A stretch of 64,000 bases of DNA. It comes from Streptomyces sp. CB02400. GTDB lineage: Bacteria > Actinomycetota > Actinomycetes > Streptomycetales > Streptomycetaceae. Under the pieces are notes generated by a model. It did no database searches, was not told the DNA's origin, and saw only the letters and a list, made by a program, of their open reading frames with translations. The stretch is taken from the NCBI RefSeq assembly GCF_001905725.1, contig NZ_LIWB01000003.1, positions 333,575 to 397,574 on the forward strand. Reading direction: 5' to 3'. How positions within the stretch are numbered: position 1 is the stretch's first letter; the number at the start of each line of letters is the position of its first letter. A program made the position numbers and the translations under genes. Shown in pieces: positions 42,466 to 51,531 of this stretch.

Positions 42466-42532
42466 GGTTGATCGCGCCCACGCGGCGGAGCCGCATACCG
42501 ATACAGTCCCGCGCCCCTGAGGGGGCGCTTCA
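42466..42532 (+). repeat. Dispersed Streptomyces intergenic element, copy 2
   Basis: GGTTGATCGCGCCCACGCGG, a GCGGAGCCGCAT segment, and CCCGCGCCCCTGAGGGGGCG with a hairpin. It resembles a widespread Streptomyces intergenic repeat and shares its GATCGCGC and CCGCGCCCCT blocks with the copy near 34.6 kb. Confidence 0.6.
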
Positions 42533-42588
42533 CCGTACCCTTGTTCAGATCACAACCCCGGTTTTACTCAGGAAGGCACACGTCGGTC

Positions 42589-43239
42589 ATGGCTCAGCAG
42601 GACACCGATCAGCAGCACGCGGGCGTGCTCCCCGTCGACGGCGAGGGGTACGTCATCGACACGGAGGACTGCGAGGAGCGCGAGACGGCGTGGCGGGAGC
42701 GCGGTACCTCGCGCCCGATCACCGTGGTCGGCAACCCGGTGCTGCACCAGGAGTGCGAGGACGTCACGGACTTCGGCGACGAGTTCCAGCAGCTGGTCGC
42801 CGACATGTTCGCCAGCCAGCGCACCGCCGAGGGCGTGGGCCTGGCCGCCAACCAGATCGGCGTGGGCAAGAAGGTCTTCGTCTACGACTGCCCGGACGAC
42901 GAGGGCGTGCGGCACGTCGGTGTGATCTGCAACCCCAAGCTGGTCGAACTGCCCGCCGAGCAGCGCCGGCTGGACGACAGCAACGAGGGCTGCCTGTCGG
43001 TGCCCACGGCGTACATGCCGCTGGCCCGCCCCGACTACGCCGAAGTGACCGGCCAGGACGAGAAGGGCAACCCCGTCCACGTACGCGGCACCGGCTACTT
43101 CGCACGGTGTTTGCAGCACGAGACCGACCACCTCTACGGCTACCTCTACATCGACCGGCTGTCCAAGCGTGAACGCAAGGACGCACTGCGGCAGATGGCC
43201 GAGAACGAGCCGCGTTACCCCGTGGTGGCCAACGACTGA
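42589..43239 (+). CDS. def: Peptide deformylase
   Basis: This 216-residue enzyme removes the formyl group from nascent proteins. Motif 1 is [10 protein letters not shown], motif 2 NEGCLSVP with metal ligand Cys135, and motif 3 QHETDHLYG with His177, Glu178 and His181. The N-terminal extension of about 35 residues ([16 protein letters not shown]) is typical of a streptomycete branch. The ATG lies after CAGGAAGG at a wide spacing; no better start is in frame. A strong hairpin follows. Confidence 0.95.
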   Translation: MAQQDTDQQHAGVLPVDGEGYVIDTEDCEERETAWRERGTSRPITVVGNPVLHQECEDVTDFGDEFQQLVADMFASQRTAEGVGLAANQIGVGKKVFVYDCPDDEGVRHVGVICNPKLVELPAEQRRLDDSNEGCLSVPTAYMPLARPDYAEVTGQDEKGNPVHVRGTGYFARCLQHETDHLYGYLYIDRLSKRERKDALRQMAENEPRYPVVAND

Positions 43240-43278
43240 CCGGCCCTCGGGGGCCCTCGGGGCCTCTCCCTCTCCTCG

Positions 43279-43322
43279 CGAACGGCGTCCGATCGAGCAC
43301 CTTTTCGATCGGACGCCGTTCG
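43279..43322 (+). terminator. Terminator after peptide deformylase
   Basis: An 18-bp perfect stem (CGAACGGCGTCCGATCGA) with an eight-base loop containing TTT insulates the terpene genes from the upstream unit. Confidence 0.88.
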
Positions 43323-43469
43323 TCTGTGCGACCTCCGTAGTAGCGAAAGAAGCAAATCCGTTCCCAGAACGGTCAGTTGTGGTGCTGAATGGAGGTGCGG
43401 GGATACGCACGGCGTGCGCCCGGCTCGGGGGCGGGCGCACGCCGACTGGCGGCAGAGAGGGGATTGTTC

Positions 43470-44555
43470 GTGCATGCTTTGTCACACGGCACCACATCGA
43501 CACCGACCACCATCGCAGTTCCACCGGCGCTGTCTCTTCCGGTGATCGAGGCGGCGTTTCCCCGGCGACTCCACCCGTATTGGCCCCGACTTCAACAGGC
43601 GACCAGGGCGTGGCTGCTCGAAAAGCGGCTCATGCCGGCGGACAAGGTGGAGGAATATGCCGATGGCCTGTGCTACACCGATCTTATGGCGGGCTACTAC
43701 ATAGGCGCCCCCGACGACGTCCTGCAGGCGATAGCGGACTACAGCGCGTGGTTCTTCGTCTGGGACGACCGGCACGACCGCGACATCGTGCACGGCCGCT
43801 CCGCCGCCTGGCTGAGGCTGAAGGACCGGCTGCACAGGGCCCTCGACAGCCCCGGTGACCACCTGGACCACGAGGATCCGGTGGTGGCGGGGCTCGCGGA
43901 CAGCGTGGAGCGGCTGTACGCGTTCCTGCCGGGCGGCTGGAACGACCGGTTCGCCCGGCACTTCCACGAGGTGATCGAGGCGTACGACCGGGAGTTCCAC
44001 AACCGTACGGAGGGGATCGTCCCCACCGTCGAGGAATACCTGGAACTGCGCCGGCTCACCTTCGCGCACTGGATCTGGACGGATCTCCTGGAGCCGAGCG
44101 CGGGAAGTGAACTGCCGGACGGGATAAGGAAATACCCCGCCTACCGGAAGGCGGCACTGCTCAGTCAGGAATTCGCCGCCTGGTACAACGACCTCTGTTC
44201 CCTGCCGAAGGAAATAGCGGGCAGCGAGGTGCACAACCTCGGCATCAGCCTCATCATCCACGAGAAACTCACACTCGAAGAGGCGATCACGGAAGTGAGG
44301 CGCCGCGTCGAGGAATGCATCAGCGAATTCCAGGACGCCGAACGGGAAGCCCTGCACTTCGCGGACACCCTCGACGACGGCACGGTGGGAGGAAAGGAAA
44401 CGAGTGCCGCCGTACGCGCCTGCGTCGGCAATATGCGGAACTGGTTCAGCTCCGTCTACTGGTTCCACCACGAGTCCGGCCGGTACCGGGTCGAGAGCTG
44501 GGACGACCGGTCCACACCCCCGTACGTCGACAACGAAACGGCAGGTGAGTCATGA
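43470..44555 (+). CDS. eizA: Epi-isozizaene synthase
   Basis: This class I sesquiterpene cyclase of 361 residues, the same length as the S. coelicolor enzyme, converts farnesyl diphosphate to (+)-epi-isozizaene. The Mg-binding motif is WDDRHD with Asp99, and the NSE triad is Asn240, Ser244 and Glu248 in [10 protein letters not shown]. The C-terminal [19 protein letters not shown] is the conserved RY end. The GTG start has GAGGGGA eight bases upstream. The ATGA overlap with the next gene couples it to the oxidising P450. Confidence 0.97.
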   Translation: MHALSHGTTSTPTTIAVPPALSLPVIEAAFPRRLHPYWPRLQQATRAWLLEKRLMPADKVEEYADGLCYTDLMAGYYIGAPDDVLQAIADYSAWFFVWDDRHDRDIVHGRSAAWLRLKDRLHRALDSPGDHLDHEDPVVAGLADSVERLYAFLPGGWNDRFARHFHEVIEAYDREFHNRTEGIVPTVEEYLELRRLTFAHWIWTDLLEPSAGSELPDGIRKYPAYRKAALLSQEFAAWYNDLCSLPKEIAGSEVHNLGISLIIHEKLTLEEAITEVRRRVEECISEFQDAEREALHFADTLDDGTVGGKETSAAVRACVGNMRNWFSSVYWFHHESGRYRVESWDDRSTPPYVDNETAGES

Positions 44556-45922
44556 CCGTCGAGTCGGTGAACCCCGAAACGGCCGGGGAGACCGGACTGC
44601 GCGAGCCTCCCGTGGCCGGCGGAGGCGTCCCCGTCCTGGGCCACGGCTGGAAACTGGCGCGCGATCCGCTGTCCTTCATGTCCCGGCTGCGCGACCACGG
44701 CGACGTCGTGCGCCTCAAGCTGGGACCGAAGACGGTGTACGCCGTCACCACCCCCGCCCTCACCGGGGCGGTGGCGCTGAGCCCCGACTACATCATCGCC
44801 GGACCGCTCTGGGAGTCCCTGGAGGACCTGCTCGGCAAGGAGGGCGTCGCCACCTCCAACGGCCCGCTGCACCGGCGCCAGCGCCGCACCATCCAGCCCG
44901 CGTTCAGGCTCGACGCCATCCCCGCGTACGGGCCGGTCATGGCGGAGGAGGCGTACGCGCTCGTGGAGCGCTGGAGCCGCGGCGAGACGCTGGACGTCAC
45001 GACGGAGTCCTTCCGCGCGGCCGTCCGGGTCGCCGCGCGCTGCCTGATGCGCGGCAGTTACATGGACGCCCGGGCGGAGCGCATCTGCGCCGACCTCACC
45101 ACGCTGTTCGGCGGGATGTACCAGCGCATGGTGGTACCGCTCGGACCGCTCTACAAGGTGCCGCTTCCGGCCAACCGGGAATTCAACCGCGCGCTGGCCG
45201 ATTTGCATGTCCTGGTCGACGAGATCGTCGCCGACCGACGGGCAGGCGGTCAAAAACCGAACGATTTGCTGACGGCTTTGCTGGAGGCGGAGGACGAGAA
45301 TGGCGAGCCCATAGGGGAGCAGGAGATCCACGACCAGGTCCTCGCCATAATCACCGCCGGCAGCGAAACCGTCGGATCCACGATCATGTCGCTCCTCCTG
45401 GTTCTCACCGAGCACCCGGAACTCGGCGACAAGATCCGCGACGAGGTGAAATCCGTCGTGGGTGACCGACCGGTCGCATTCGAAGACGTCCGGAAGCTGA
45501 CGTACACCGCGAATGTCGTCACCGAGACCCTGCGGTTGTATCCGGCCGTATGGATATTGACGCGCCGCGCGGTGACCGACACGGAACTCGGCGGATACCG
45601 CATTCCCGAGGGCGCGGACCTCATCTACAGTCCGTACGCGATCCAGCGCGACCGGCGGTCGTACGGGCGGCACGAGGAGTTCGACCCCGACCGCTGGCTC
45701 CCCGAGCGGGCGGGGGACGTGCCCAAGTACGCGATGAGTCCGTTCAGCGTGGGCAACCGCAAGTGCCCCAGCGACCACTTCTCGATGGCCGAGCTCACGC
45801 TCATCACCGCGGTGGTCGCCTCCGCGTACCGCTTCGACCACGCGCCCGGCTCCGACGCCAAGCCCCGGATCGGCATCACGCTCCGGCCGCGCCGCCTGAT
45901 GCTGCGGGCGGTGCCCCGCTGA
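44552..45922 (+). CDS. Cytochrome P450 of the CYP170 family (albaflavenone synthase)
   Basis: This 456-residue P450 has I-helix [12 protein letters not shown], ExxR as ETLR and heme loop [11 protein letters not shown] with Cys405 as ligand. CYP170A1 of S. coelicolor oxidises epi-isozizaene in two steps to the antibiotic albaflavenone and has been reported to carry a second, terpene synthase activity. This gene has the same overlap with eizA. The I-helix Glu in place of the usual Asp in AGxDT is a family feature. A 12-bp hairpin follows inside the convergent gene. Confidence 0.95.
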   Translation: MTVESVNPETAGETGLREPPVAGGGVPVLGHGWKLARDPLSFMSRLRDHGDVVRLKLGPKTVYAVTTPALTGAVALSPDYIIAGPLWESLEDLLGKEGVATSNGPLHRRQRRTIQPAFRLDAIPAYGPVMAEEAYALVERWSRGETLDVTTESFRAAVRVAARCLMRGSYMDARAERICADLTTLFGGMYQRMVVPLGPLYKVPLPANREFNRALADLHVLVDEIVADRRAGGQKPNDLLTALLEAEDENGEPIGEQEIHDQVLAIITAGSETVGSTIMSLLLVLTEHPELGDKIRDEVKSVVGDRPVAFEDVRKLTYTANVVTETLRLYPAVWILTRRAVTDTELGGYRIPEGADLIYSPYAIQRDRRSYGRHEEFDPDRWLPERAGDVPKYAMSPFSVGNRKCPSDHFSMAELTLITAVVASAYRFDHAPGSDAKPRIGITLRPRRLMLRAVPR

Positions 45923-45935
45923 CCCCACGCCCGGC

Positions 45936-45972
45936 CGCGCGTTCAGGCGGCCTGAGGGCCCCTGAACGCGCG
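45936..45972. terminator. Hairpin between P450 and AraC-type regulator
   Basis: A 12-bp perfect stem CGCGCGTTCAGG/CCTGAACGCGCG starts 13 bases after the P450 stop. Its second arm lies inside the last codons of the convergent regulator gene. Confidence 0.65.
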
Positions 45973-46905
45973 CCGGTAGGCCTGGGGCGTCGTACCGACG
46001 GTGCGGACGAAGTGGTGGCGCAGCGCCGCCGCGTTGCCGAAGCCGGTACGGCCCGCGATCGCGTCCACCGTCTCGTCCGTCGCCTCCAGCAGACGCTGGG
46101 CCAGCAGCACCCGCTGACGCAGGATCCAGCGGTAGGGCGTGGTGCCGGTCTCCTGCTGGAAGCGGCGGGCGAAGGTGCGCGGCGACATGTGGGCGCGGGC
46201 GGCGAGCTGCTCGACGGTGGTCTCCTCGTCGAGATGCCGCTCCATCCACACCAGCACCTCGGAGACGGTGTCGCCCCCGGACCGCGGCAGCGGGCGCTCG
46301 ATGTACTGGGCCTGCCCGCCGTCGCGGTGCGGGGGCACCACCATGCGCCGGGCGATCTTGTTGGCGACCTCCGGACCCTGCTCCTTGCGCACCAGATGCA
46401 GACAGGCGTCGATGCCGGCGGCGGTGCCCGCGGAGGTGATCACCGGGTCCTCGTCGACGTAGAGCACATCCGGCTCGACCGTCAGATGGGGATACTTCCT
46501 GGTCAGCGCCTCCACGTGCTTCCAGTGGGCGGCGGCACGCCGGCCGTCGAGGAGTCCGGCGGCGGCGAGCACGAACACCCCGGAGCAGACGCTGAGCACC
46601 CGCGCACCCCGGTCCACCCCTCTGCGCAGGGCGCCCAGCAGCTCGGGCGGGAACTCCCGGGACACATAGGAGGAACCGGCGGGCACGGCGATGAGGTCCG
46701 CCGTCTCCAGACGTTCCAGACCGTGCTCGACCTGGAGGGAGAAGCCCGTGTTGGTGCGCACCGCCGGGCCGTCGGCCGAGGCGACGGCGAAGTCGTAGAC
46801 CGGCAGGTCGTCGTCGCTGCGGTCGACGCCGAAGACCTCGCAGACGACACCGAGTTCGAAGGGGTTCACACCGTCGAGGAGGACGGCGGCCACGTTCTGG
46901 AGCAT
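45943..46905 (-). CDS. nrdS: GlxA-type AraC family regulator (nrdS position)
   Basis: This 320-residue protein has an N-terminal DJ-1/PfpI-like domain (AAVLLDGVNPFELGVVCEVFG, and VLSVCSGVFVLAAAGLL with the elbow Cys) and a C-terminal AraC domain with two helix-turn-helix motifs (VEQLAARAHMSPRTFARRFQ and VDAIAGRTGFGNAAALRHHF). In S. coelicolor the class Ia reductase operon is nrdABS, with an AraC-like nrdS after nrdB, and this gene occupies that place. The 363-base gap to nrdB and an intervening opposite-strand gene make co-transcription less certain here. Confidence 0.82.
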   Translation of the reverse strand: MLQNVAAVLLDGVNPFELGVVCEVFGVDRSDDDLPVYDFAVASADGPAVRTNTGFSLQVEHGLERLETADLIAVPAGSSYVSREFPPELLGALRRGVDRGARVLSVCSGVFVLAAAGLLDGRRAAAHWKHVEALTRKYPHLTVEPDVLYVDEDPVITSAGTAAGIDACLHLVRKEQGPEVANKIARRMVVPPHRDGGQAQYIERPLPRSGGDTVSEVLVWMERHLDEETTVEQLAARAHMSPRTFARRFQQETGTTPYRWILRQRVLLAQRLLEATDETVDAIAGRTGFGNAAALRHHFVRTVGTTPQAYRRAFRGPQAA

Positions 46906-46998
46906 GGCTCCAGTGTGCCGCGCCCTTGGCAGTAAATCGAGGGTGTACGGCAGTCCTGCCACTGCCGGTAAGGAGCATCAGGCGCGACAGTGGTGTCC

Positions 46999-47238
46999 AT
47001 GGATACGACGCGGATACAAGCACTGACCTCGATGGTGGCCGTCCTCGGCCTGTTCGTCTTCATGACCCTGCCCGCCCTGATCGGCATCGCGCGCGAGCGG
47101 CGGATCGACCGGCAGATCAAGCGGGCCGAGGCCGCCCGCGCCGCCACCGGGCGCCGCGAGGAGCCGGTGGCCTCGCGCCCGGCGGCCTCACGTCCGGCGA
47201 CGGGTGCCGCCCCGCACCGCACCGCACGAGCGGCGTGA
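46999..47238 (+). CDS. Small membrane protein (79 aa)
   Basis: A 79-residue product has one transmembrane helix (MVAVLGLFVFMTLPALIGIA) followed by a basic segment (RERRIDRQIKRAEAAR) and an Ala/Pro/Arg tail. The ATG follows a GTGGTGTCC stretch; GTG 46990 is the alternative. It lies on the opposite strand between nrdB and the AraC-type gene. There is no recognised family; the regular helix and basic stop-transfer make it a believable gene. Confidence 0.65.
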   Translation: MDTTRIQALTSMVAVLGLFVFMTLPALIGIARERRIDRQIKRAEAARAATGRREEPVASRPAASRPATGAAPHRTARAA

Positions 47239-47268
47239 CGGCGAGGCGGCACCCGGGCGCACGGCTGT

Positions 47269-48282
47269 CTAGAAGTCCTCGTCCAGGTCGACCGTGCCTT
47301 CCACGGCGACCTGGTACGCGGACGGCCGCCGCTCGAAGAAGTTCGTCAGCTCCTGGACGCCCTGGAGCTCCATGAAGGAGAACGGGTTCTCCGAGCCGTA
47401 CACCGGCGCGAAGCCCAGCCGGACCAGCCGCTGGTCGGCGACGCACTCCAGGTACTGCCGCATCGACTCGGTGTTCATGCCCGGCAGCCCGTCCCCGCAC
47501 AGGTCCCGCGCGAACTGGAGTTCCGCCTCGACCGCCTCGCGCAGCATGTCGGTGACCTGCTGCCCGAGCTGCTCGTCGAACAGCTCCGGCTCCTCCTTGC
47601 GCACGGTGTCGACCACGTCGAAGGCGAAGGACATGTGCATCGTCTCGTCCCGGAACACCCAGTTGGTGCCGGTCGCCAGCCCGTGCAGCAGACCCCGGCC
47701 GCGGAACCAGTAGACGTAGGCGAACGCCCCGTAGAAGAACAGGCCCTCGATGCACGCGGCGAAGCAGATGAGGTTCAGCAGGAAGCGGCGGCGGTCGGCC
47801 CGCGTCTCCAGCCGGTCGATCTGCTCCACCGAGTCCATCCACTTGAAGCAGAACTCGGCCTTCTCCCGGATGGACGGGATGTTCTCCACGGCCGCGAAGG
47901 CCGCCGCCCGGTCCTCCGGGTCGGGCAGATAGGTGTCAAGGAGCGTCAGATAGAACTGGACGTGCACCGCCTCCTCGAAGAGCTGCCGCGACAGGTACAG
48001 CCGCGCCTCCGGGGAGTTGATGTGCTTGTAGAGCGTCAGCACCAGGTTGTTCGCCACGATCGAGTCGCCCGTCGCGAAGAACGCGACCAGCCGGCCGATC
48101 AGGTGCTGTTCCTCCGGGCTGAGCTTCGCCAGGTCGGCGACGTCCGAGTGGAGGTCGACCTCCTCCACGTGCCAGGTGTTCTTGATGGCGTCCCGGTAGC
48201 GCTCGTAGAAGTCGGGGTAGCGCATGGGGCGGAGAGTCAGCTCGAAGCCCGGGTCGAGCAGGTTCTTCGTTGTGCTGGTCAT
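47269..48282 (-). CDS. nrdB: Class Ia ribonucleotide reductase beta subunit
   Basis: This 337-residue radical-generating subunit has di-iron ligands in EEAVHVQFYLTLLD, CIEGLFFYGAF and FRDETMHMSFAFD. The C-terminal acidic tail GTVDLDEDF would dock into NrdA. Its ATG overlaps the nrdA stop by one base (TAATG), giving coupling. It is controlled by the cobalamin riboswitch upstream of nrdA. With NrdA it makes deoxynucleotides aerobically. Confidence 0.95.
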   Translation of the reverse strand: MTSTTKNLLDPGFELTLRPMRYPDFYERYRDAIKNTWHVEEVDLHSDVADLAKLSPEEQHLIGRLVAFFATGDSIVANNLVLTLYKHINSPEARLYLSRQLFEEAVHVQFYLTLLDTYLPDPEDRAAAFAAVENIPSIREKAEFCFKWMDSVEQIDRLETRADRRRFLLNLICFAACIEGLFFYGAFAYVYWFRGRGLLHGLATGTNWVFRDETMHMSFAFDVVDTVRKEEPELFDEQLGQQVTDMLREAVEAELQFARDLCGDGLPGMNTESMRQYLECVADQRLVRLGFAPVYGSENPFSFMELQGVQELTNFFERRPSAYQVAVEGTVDLDEDF

Positions 48283-50639
48283 TACTGGCAGGCCTCGCAG
48301 GACTCGGGGTTTTCCAGGGAGCAGGCGACGGCCTCGGGGTCGGCCGTCTGCTGGACGGGGGCGGTGGCGCGCGCCGCGCGGGCGATCCGGGTCGCCGGGC
48401 GGGAGCGCAGGTAGTACGTGGTCTTCAGGCCCTGCTTCCAGGCGTAGGCGTACATCGAGGAGAGCTTCCCGATGGTCGGCGTCTCCAGGAACAGGTTGAG
48501 CGACTGCGCCTGGTCCAGGAACGGGGTGCGGGCGGCGGCCATGTCGATCAGACCGCGCTGCGGAATCTCCCAGGCGGTGCGGTACAGCCGCCGCACGTCC
48601 CCGGGGATCCACGCGAAGTCCTGCACCGAGCCGTTGGCTTCGCGCAGCGCCTCACGGGTCCGCGCGTCCCACACGCCCAGCCGCTTCAGGTCGTCCACCA
48701 GGTACGAGTTGACCTGGAGGAACTCCCCGGACAGCGTCTCGCGCTTGAACAGGTTGGACACCTGCGGCTCGATGCACTCGTACACGCCCGCGATCGACGC
48801 GATGGTGGCGGTGGGCGCGATCGCCAGGAGCAGCGAGTTGCGCATCCCGGTGGCCGCGATCCGCGTCCGCAGCGCCGCCCAGCGCTCCGGCCAGGAGAGC
48901 TCGGCGTCGTAGTGGTCGGGGTGCAGCACGCCCCGGGCGGTACGGGTCTTCTCCCACGCCGGGAGCGGGCCGCTGCGCTCGGCGAGGTCGGCGGAGGTCT
49001 CGTACGCGGCGAGCATGATCCGCTCGGCGATCCTCGTGGACAGTGCCTTCGCCTCCGGGGAGTCGAAGGGCAGCCGCAGCTTGAAGAAGACGTCCTGCAG
49101 GCCCATGGCGCCGAGACCGACGGGGCGCCACTTGGCGTTGGAGCGGCCCGCCTGCTCGGTCGGATAGAAGTTGATGTCGACGACCCGGTCGAGGAACGTC
49201 ACGGCGGTGCGCACCGTCTCGTCGAGGCGCTCCCAGTCGATGTCCCCCCGGTCCACGAAGGCGCCGAGGTTGACCGATCCCAGGTTGCAGACCGCCGTCT
49301 CCCCGTCGTCGGTGACCTCCAGGATCTCCGTGCAGAGGTTCGAGGAGTGGATGACGTGGCCCGGCTCGGCGGTCTGGTTCGCCGTGCGGTTGGCGGCGTC
49401 CTTGAAGGTCATCCAGCCGTTGCCGGTCTGCGCGAGGGTGCGCATCATGCGGCCGTACAGCTCGCGGGCCGGGAGGGTCTTCCTCGCCAGGCCCTTCGCC
49501 TCGGCGGCCCGGTACGCCGCGTCGAACTCCTCGCCCCACAGGTCGACCAGTCCGGGCACGTCCGCCGGCGAGAACAGCGACCAGGGCGCGTCGGCGTTCA
49601 CCCGGCGCATGAACTCGTCCGGCACCCAGTGCGCGAGGTTCAGGTTGTGCGTACGGCGGGCGTCCTCGCCGGTGTTGTCACGCAGCTCCAGGAACTCCTC
49701 GATGTCGGAGTGCCAGGTCTCCAGGTAGACCGCCGCGGCGCCCTTGCGCCGGCCGCCCTGGTTCACGGCGGCGACCGAGGCGTCCAGCGTCTTCAGGAAC
49801 GGGACGATGCCGTTGGAGTGCCCGTTGGTCCCGCGGATCAGCGAACCCCGGGCGCGGACGCGGGAGTAGGACAGGCCGATGCCGCCGGCGTGCTTCGAGA
49901 GGCGGGCGACCTGGTGGTAGCGGTCGTAGATGGAGTCCAGCTCGTCCTTGGGGGAGTCGAGGAGGTAGCAGGACGACATCTGCGGGTGGCGCGTGCCGGA
50001 GTTGAACAGCGTGGGGGAGGAGGGCAGGTAGTCCAGGCGGCTCATCAGCCCGTACAGCGCGGCGACCTCGTCCACGGAGCGGGCGCTGTCGTCCTCGGCG
50101 AGACCGCTGGCGACCCGCAGCAGGAAGTGCTGGGGCGTCTCGACGACCTTGCGGGTGACCGGGTGCCGCAGCAGGTAGCGGCTGTGCAGGGTGCGCAGGC
50201 CGAAGTAGCCGAAGCGGTCGTCGGCCCCGCTGTCGATCAGCGCGTCCAGGCGGGCGGCGTGCAGCCGGACGAACGCGGCGGTCCGGTCGGCGATCAGCCC
50301 CTCGCGGTGCCCGGTCGCGACGGACCCGGTGAACGAGGTGACGCCCTGCGAGGCGGCCTCGGCGCGGATGGAGATGGTCAGCAGCCGGGCGGCGAGCCGG
50401 GAGTAGGCCGGGTCCTCGGAGATGAGCCCGGCCGCCGCCTCGGTGGCCAGCTCCCGCAGCTCCGCCGCGTCGGCGGAAGCGGACCGGCCGCGCAGCGCGG
50501 CGGCGGCGACCCGGCCGGGGTCGGCGTCGGGCAGGTCGGCGGTCAGCTCGGTCAGGGTCCGCAGCAGCGCGGCACCGGGGCCGCCGCTCTCCTCGGGCAC
50601 GTCGATCGCTGAGGCCGGATCGGCTGGCGCGATGGTCAC
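48282..50639 (-). CDS. nrdA: Class Ia ribonucleotide reductase alpha subunit
   Basis: This 785-residue catalytic subunit has active-site blocks SSCYLLDSPKDELDSIYD, NLCTEILEVTDDGETAVCNLGS and APTATIASIAGVYE, thioredoxin-reducible C-terminal cysteines in CSLENPESCEACQ, and the radical-transfer pair TTYYLRSR. The start chosen is GTG with GAGGGAGA eight bases upstream; another GTG eight codons earlier would overlap that site. Streptomyces also carry a B12-dependent class II enzyme, which explains why B12 represses this operon through the riboswitch. Confidence 0.95.
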   Translation of the reverse strand: MTIAPADPASAIDVPEESGGPGAALLRTLTELTADLPDADPGRVAAAALRGRSASADAAELRELATEAAAGLISEDPAYSRLAARLLTISIRAEAASQGVTSFTGSVATGHREGLIADRTAAFVRLHAARLDALIDSGADDRFGYFGLRTLHSRYLLRHPVTRKVVETPQHFLLRVASGLAEDDSARSVDEVAALYGLMSRLDYLPSSPTLFNSGTRHPQMSSCYLLDSPKDELDSIYDRYHQVARLSKHAGGIGLSYSRVRARGSLIRGTNGHSNGIVPFLKTLDASVAAVNQGGRRKGAAAVYLETWHSDIEEFLELRDNTGEDARRTHNLNLAHWVPDEFMRRVNADAPWSLFSPADVPGLVDLWGEEFDAAYRAAEAKGLARKTLPARELYGRMMRTLAQTGNGWMTFKDAANRTANQTAEPGHVIHSSNLCTEILEVTDDGETAVCNLGSVNLGAFVDRGDIDWERLDETVRTAVTFLDRVVDINFYPTEQAGRSNAKWRPVGLGAMGLQDVFFKLRLPFDSPEAKALSTRIAERIMLAAYETSADLAERSGPLPAWEKTRTARGVLHPDHYDAELSWPERWAALRTRIAATGMRNSLLLAIAPTATIASIAGVYECIEPQVSNLFKRETLSGEFLQVNSYLVDDLKRLGVWDARTREALREANGSVQDFAWIPGDVRRLYRTAWEIPQRGLIDMAAARTPFLDQAQSLNLFLETPTIGKLSSMYAYAWKQGLKTTYYLRSRPATRIARAARATAPVQQTADPEAVACSLENPESCEACQ

Positions 50640-50770
50640 GTGGGGCTCTCCCTCGCTCGGCACGGGGGCCTCGAAGAGCGCAGGGGGCAGTACACGAGCG
50701 CACGCGGCGTCGCGTCCACCGGCCCATTCCGCGAGGCCCGGACGTCAGGGCACCCGGACCGGACGGCCGG

Positions 50771-50885
50771 GCGCACTGTCGGCAGGTCCTCGGACTGACG
50801 CCCATGCGCACGCGTACGCGGGCATGGGTACACCGTTGCGGGACAGTTCCGGATTCGCACCGGATTCCCCTGCGGCGACAGCGAG
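50771..50885 (-). promoter_or_regulatory. Cobalamin (B12) riboswitch of the nrdAB operon
   Basis: On the minus strand the conserved core reads GGGGAATCCGGTGCGAATCC, GGAACTGTCCCGCAACGGTG, and later GTCAGTCCGAGGACCTGCCG ACAG. These are the signature segments of the B12 aptamer, spaced normally. It lies 132 bases before nrdA. In S. coelicolor a B12 riboswitch controls nrdABS, repressing it when coenzyme B12 is available for the class II enzyme. Confidence 0.95.
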
Positions 50886-50889
50886 CATG

Positions 50890-50936
50890 AGCATACATCT
50901 TGTGCCGGGTGTCGCCGACAACCCCATATGTTGTGT
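50890..50936 (-). promoter_or_regulatory. Tandem NrdR-box-like sites
   Basis: Two 16-base sequences resemble the NrdR consensus ACACWATATATWGTGT. ACACAACATATGGGGT (50936-50921) matches 13 of 16, and GCACAAGATGTATGCT (50905-50890) matches 10 of 16. Their starts are 31 bases apart, the three-helical-turn spacing known for NrdR. They sit upstream of the riboswitch where the promoter must be. Confidence 0.7.
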
Positions 50937-50946
50937 CGCGGAGGTG

Positions 50947-51453
50947 TCAGAGCGTCAACTCGTAGGTGAGGAGGGTGAGGTCCGCGTGCTCCGGCAGGGG
51001 GCCCCAGTCGCGCTCGGGGGTGCGGGTGAATCCCAGCCGCTCGTAGATGCGGTGGGCGGAGTGCATGGTGCGCTGGGTCGACAGCAGGATCCGTACGCAG
51101 CCCTCGGTGGCCCGCGCCCGGTCGACGCAGGCACGCACCAGGGCCTCCCCGGCGCCCCGGCCCCGGCCCGCGCGGGCGACCGCGAGCATCCGGATCTCCG
51201 CCTCGCCCGGCCCTGCTATGTCGGCCATCGGACCGGGGCCCGGCACGAAGGTCACCCCGCCCAGCACCGCCCCGTTCTCCACGGCGACCAGCACCTCGGC
51301 GGCGGCTGCCCGCTTCCCCACGTTCCGCAGCTCACCGAGGTACGCGTCGCTCTCCCCGAAGTCGAGCAGCCCGTCCAGCAGGTAGGCCTGCGCGGTGATC
51401 TCACCGAGTTCCGCGTGCTCGCCGGGCTCCACCGGCCGGATGACGATGTCCAT
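50947..51453 (-). CDS. GNAT family N-acetyltransferase
   Basis: This 168-residue acetyltransferase has the acetyl-CoA loop AVARAGRGRGAGEALVRACV and the C-terminal YERLGFTRTPERDW. The substrate is unknown. The ATG starts the conserved MDIVIRPVEPGE; GAGGG-like purines are absent, but the message starts nearby. It reads toward nrdA, so read-through could enter the nrdA promoter region. Confidence 0.88.
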   Translation of the reverse strand: MDIVIRPVEPGEHAELGEITAQAYLLDGLLDFGESDAYLGELRNVGKRAAAAEVLVAVENGAVLGGVTFVPGPGPMADIAGPGEAEIRMLAVARAGRGRGAGEALVRACVDRARATEGCVRILLSTQRTMHSAHRIYERLGFTRTPERDWGPLPEHADLTLLTYELTL

Positions 51454-51481
51454 GAGGGGAGTGTGCCGGACGGGTACGACA

Positions 51482-51511
51482 ACGGGCCGCCGGATTTCTC
51501 CGGCGGCCCGT
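51482..51511 (-). terminator. Terminator after the symporter gene
   Basis: A 13-bp perfect stem ACGGGCCGCCGGA/TCCGGCGGCCCGT with loop TTTC lies downstream of the minus-strand symporter stop and upstream of the acetyltransferase gene. Confidence 0.85.
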
Positions 51512-51531
51512 CGCTCACGGTGTGTACGGCG

